Positions 6,901 through 7,737 of a stretch of DNA of 7,737 nt are shown in pieces (position 1 is the stretch's first letter; each line of letters opens with the position of its first letter). Source of the stretch: Natronohydrobacter sp. Its GTDB lineage: Bacteria > Pseudomonadota > Alphaproteobacteria > Rhodobacterales > Rhodobacteraceae. Position numbers and translations under genes: made by a program. The notes under the pieces are model-generated. The model did not search any database, was not told where the DNA came from, and worked only from the letters and a program-made list of their open reading frames with translations. Where the stretch lies: NCBI GenBank assembly GCA_007118445.1, contig SKRP01000103.1, forward strand, positions 1 through 7,737, in the 5' to 3' direction.

Positions 6901-7019
6901 AACAGATCGCACAATATCGGGCAGAAGGGTTCGATGATGTCATCGCCAAACCCGTGCGCCGCGCCGCGCTGGAAGCCGCGTTGCGGCAACATTGCCCGCA
7001 TCAAAGGCGGCCGGGCTGA
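3903..7019 (+). CDS. Soluble hybrid sensor histidine kinase with five PAS domains and C-terminal receiver
   Basis: This is a cytoplasmic signalling kinase of 1038 residues from GTG 3903; starts at ATG 3882 or 3864 would add 7 or 13 residues. There is no signal peptide or membrane segment. Order of domains: a divergent PAS (about 16-118), four PAS_7-like repeats (about 127-261, 262-396, 397-531, 532-647), HisKA (658-722) with phospho-acceptor His668 in SHEIRTPLNG, and HATPase with N-box Asn781/Asn785, DTGIG beginning at Asp813 and GGTGLG at 842-847. A linker precedes the receiver (911-1030) with acidic pair Asp917/Asp918, phospho-acceptor Asp961, Thr994 and Lys1016. All core catalytic residues are present, so kinase and receiver should both work. 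Each PAS_7 unit carries GRE-D/E-x-W and DGR-x-x-RI motifs and ends in an Arg/Ala/Glu-rich helix, probably a coiled-coil signalling linker. No LOV cysteine motif is seen, so the ligand or cofactor is unknown. No Hpt domain or partner regulator is encoded nearby; the receiver may pass phosphate to an Hpt protein elsewhere or act by autoregulation. Confidence 0.92.
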   Translation: MKSGASQHAVPDPSQDLFDVLPDPCCILDAEKRITHVNPALIQWSGLDQDVLFGRPFSHLLRPEDRAPLVAELENLRPAAEPKPINAAFRDVTGNWKAAEWRFSRIGDTGTIFCTARDNPQTGATLEQALESFPYGFAVFDPQDRLLRCNSGLRELYAPLRARMQPGVKLAELLRAGLEIGLFVHADGREEAWLAQRLQRLTAAGSDYQMALAGGRWIRILEWPDPAGGRVALHFDITEQMRNLQRTERAEADADRAHTRLTAAIEALEDGFVLFDAEDRVILSNERYRDLHDPIRALITPGTPFEDILRAGLACNLFPEALGREEDWLAQNLALPPPEGHELEVAFADGRWIRIVERRTPEGGRVGLRIDITKLIDSRNRAEHAETEALKARERLGAAIDALQDGFVLFDADDRLVLCNQRYRDIYPLTAPVMQPGVTFETILRKSVAEGEIADAIGREDAWLAERLNQHRGASGAIEQRLADGRVLRIYETPTSDGGRVGLRIDVTEQVESRHRAEQAEAEARRARDRLTSAIEALQDGFLLFDAEDRLIMYNSRLSAQYPSAQAHLAPGMTFEQCLRASLAAGEVAGAVGREEEWIAERLRQHLECEGVTEQRLSDGRVLRIFESRTSDGGRVGLRVDVTELHQARARAEAASQAKSEFLSNMSHEIRTPLNGVLGMADLLAETTLTAQQRTMLDTIRESGWGLLSLLNDILDLARVESGKMMLEQRPFDLTALLKRVETLYGANARAKGLCFCAHVDADLARLRLGDETRLGQILHNVLGNAVKFTNLGSVQLTARSCGKNHVEFRIKDTGIGMTEAQRQRICEPFEQAEAGTTRQFGGTGLGMSIVRRLVDLMQGELQVESAPDSGTSALLRLNLPEKGAETGADPRSALADVSPGPDPSARLQGCRILIADDNEANCMILTAMLGKLGAKLAVARNGADACALWQAQDFDLLLLDVSMPVMGGIEALARIRGDCQATGRRLPVAIAVTANVMCEQIAQYRAEGFDDVIAKPVRRAALEAALRQHCPHQRRPG
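4281..5900 (+). repeat. Four tandem 405-bp coding units (PAS_7-like repeats) inside the kinase gene
   Basis: The units are 4281-4685, 4686-5090, 5091-5495 and 5496-5900. Equivalent residues recur at exactly 135 codons: the Phe of the (E/Q)DGF motif (PYGF in unit 1) and the Arg-Val of GGRV both keep this spacing through all four units, with no net insertion or deletion. Hand alignment of units 3 and 4 gives roughly half identical residues; unit 1 is the most divergent. Unit 4 runs into the HisKA helix at its end. The pattern points to successive internal duplication of a PAS-plus-linker module, old enough for the DNA to have diverged. Confidence 0.85.
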
Positions 7020-7020
7020 A

Positions 7021-7034
7021 GGCCGGACACGGCC
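7021..7034. terminator. Weak hairpin between convergent stop codons
   Basis: GGCCG (7021-7025) and CGGCC (7030-7034) can pair as a 5-bp stem with a GACA loop, placed between the kinase stop (ends 7019) and the tex stop (starts 7039). No T run follows on either strand, so it is at best a weak bidirectional terminator. A chance GC-rich palindrome is a real alternative. Confidence 0.25.
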
Positions 7035-7038
7035 CCGC

Positions 7039-7737
7039 TCAGGACTTGCGGCGCATGGCATCCTGCAGCGCCGCCCCGAGCGCGCCTTGCGCGGCGGGTG
7101 CCTTGTCGCGTGGTTTTGCGGCCTTGCCGGTATGCGGCGGCCTGCCGGGGGCGGGCTTTCCCCTTGCCGACTGGCCCGAATTGTCGCGTTGCGCAGCGCC
7201 CCCTTCCGAGGATTTGCGCATCGACAGCCCGATCCGTTTGCGCGCCACATCGATTTCGGTCACGCGCACTGTCACCACATCGCCGGTTTTCACTACCTCA
7301 TGCGGGTCCTTCACGAAGCGGTCGGCCAGCTGGCTGACATGGACCAGCCCGTCCTGATGCACCCCGATATCGACAAAGGCCCCGAAAGCGGCGACATTGG
7401 TGACAGTGCCTTCCAGCCGCATTCCGACGCGCAGATCGGTGATTTCATTCACGCCTTCGGCAAAACGCGCGGTGACAAAGGCCGGGCGCGGGTCGCGGCC
7501 CGGTTTTTCCAGTTCCGCCAGAATATCGCGCACAGTCGGCAGGCCGAATGTGTCATCGACGAAATCCTGCGCGCGCAGCCCGCGCAGGGCATCCGGGCTG
7601 CCCATGATCGCGCGGATATCGCTGCCGCTGGCCCCGACGATGCGGCGCGCCAGACCATAGGCTTCGGGATGGACGGCGGTGGCATCCAGCGGCTCGGCAC
7701 TGTCGCGCAGGCGCAGGAAGCCTGCCGATTGCTCGAA
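7039..7737 (-). CDS. tex: Tex-type RNA-binding transcription accessory protein, C-terminal part (5' truncated by window)
   Basis: Tex is a cytoplasmic nucleic-acid-binding protein of nearly 800 residues (YqgF-like, helix-hairpin-helix and S1 domains). It associates with the transcription machinery and is linked to toxin gene expression and stress tolerance in several bacteria. The last 232 residues are visible; the frame is open to the window edge, so the start lies beyond it. The fragment opens with FEQSAGFLRLRD, the characteristic end of the Tex helix-hairpin-helix region, then PLDATAVHPEAYGLA (16-30) and DDTFGLPTVRDILAELEKPGRDPR (61-84). The S1 domain spans about 102-174, including GTVTNVAAFGAFVDIGV and DGLVHVSQL, followed by VDVARKRIGLSM-type strands. 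After it comes a low-complexity Gly/Pro/Ala/Lys/Arg tail (175-232) ending QDAMRRKS, likely disordered and RNA-contacting. The gene converges on the kinase with 19 nt between stops and has no evident functional link to the other genes here. Confidence 0.95.
   Translation of the reverse strand, partial: FEQSAGFLRLRDSAEPLDATAVHPEAYGLARRIVGASGSDIRAIMGSPDALRGLRAQDFVDDTFGLPTVRDILAELEKPGRDPRPAFVTARFAEGVNEITDLRVGMRLEGTVTNVAAFGAFVDIGVHQDGLVHVSQLADRFVKDPHEVVKTGDVVTVRVTEIDVARKRIGLSMRKSSEGGAAQRDNSGQSARGKPAPGRPPHTGKAAKPRDKAPAAQGALGAALQDAMRRKS

Noticed and set aside
1..7737. Defence system, prophage or mobile element
   Set aside because: No transposase, integrase, toxin-antitoxin, restriction or nuclease genes, and no terminal repeats or composition break were seen.

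Overview
The window looks like the chromosome of a GC-rich alphaproteobacterium, most likely in the Rhodobacteraceae/Rhodobacterales. The basis is strong G/C bias at third codon positions, tightly packed overlapping genes, and the protein families present (a BMP/nucleoside-type ABC transporter, a CodA-like deaminase and a PAS-rich hybrid kinase). This taxonomic call comes from protein and codon style only, with no database search.

Bases 1-3805 (plus strand) are the distal part of a transport-and-catabolism operon. In order they hold the end of the double-cassette ATPase, two membrane permeases of a nucleoside/simple-sugar ABC importer (YufO/YufP/YufQ-like, also called NupO/P/Q or BmpB-D type), and a cytosine deaminase-family amidohydrolase. 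The junctions are an 11-nt overlap, a 1-nt gap and a TGATG stop/start overlap, so the four genes are almost certainly co-transcribed and translationally coupled. The substrate-binding lipoprotein expected with such a transporter is not in the window and probably lies upstream. The simplest model is import of a pyrimidine base or nucleoside followed by deamination in the cytoplasm. The deaminase aligns with E. coli CodA at a constant 5-residue offset and keeps every metal and catalytic residue. However, it carries Cys at the position of CodA Asp314, the residue reported to discriminate cytosine deaminases from 5-methylcytosine deaminases. This is the most interesting point in the window.

Bases 3806-3902 are a short, AT-richer intergenic stretch with a possible promoter and a good Shine-Dalgarno sequence. 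They precede a large soluble hybrid sensor histidine kinase (to 7019) with one N-terminal PAS domain, four tandem PAS_7-like repeats of exactly 135 residues, a HisKA/HATPase core and a C-terminal receiver. No Hpt protein or separate response regulator is encoded beside it.

Bases 7039-7737 (minus strand) are the 3' end of tex, coding for the S1 domain and basic tail of the Tex RNA-binding/transcription-accessory protein. It converges on the kinase gene with only 19 nt between the stop codons. I found no RNA genes, CRISPR arrays, insertion sequences or phage genes. The window looks like ordinary core or lightly accessory chromosome rather than a mobile island.
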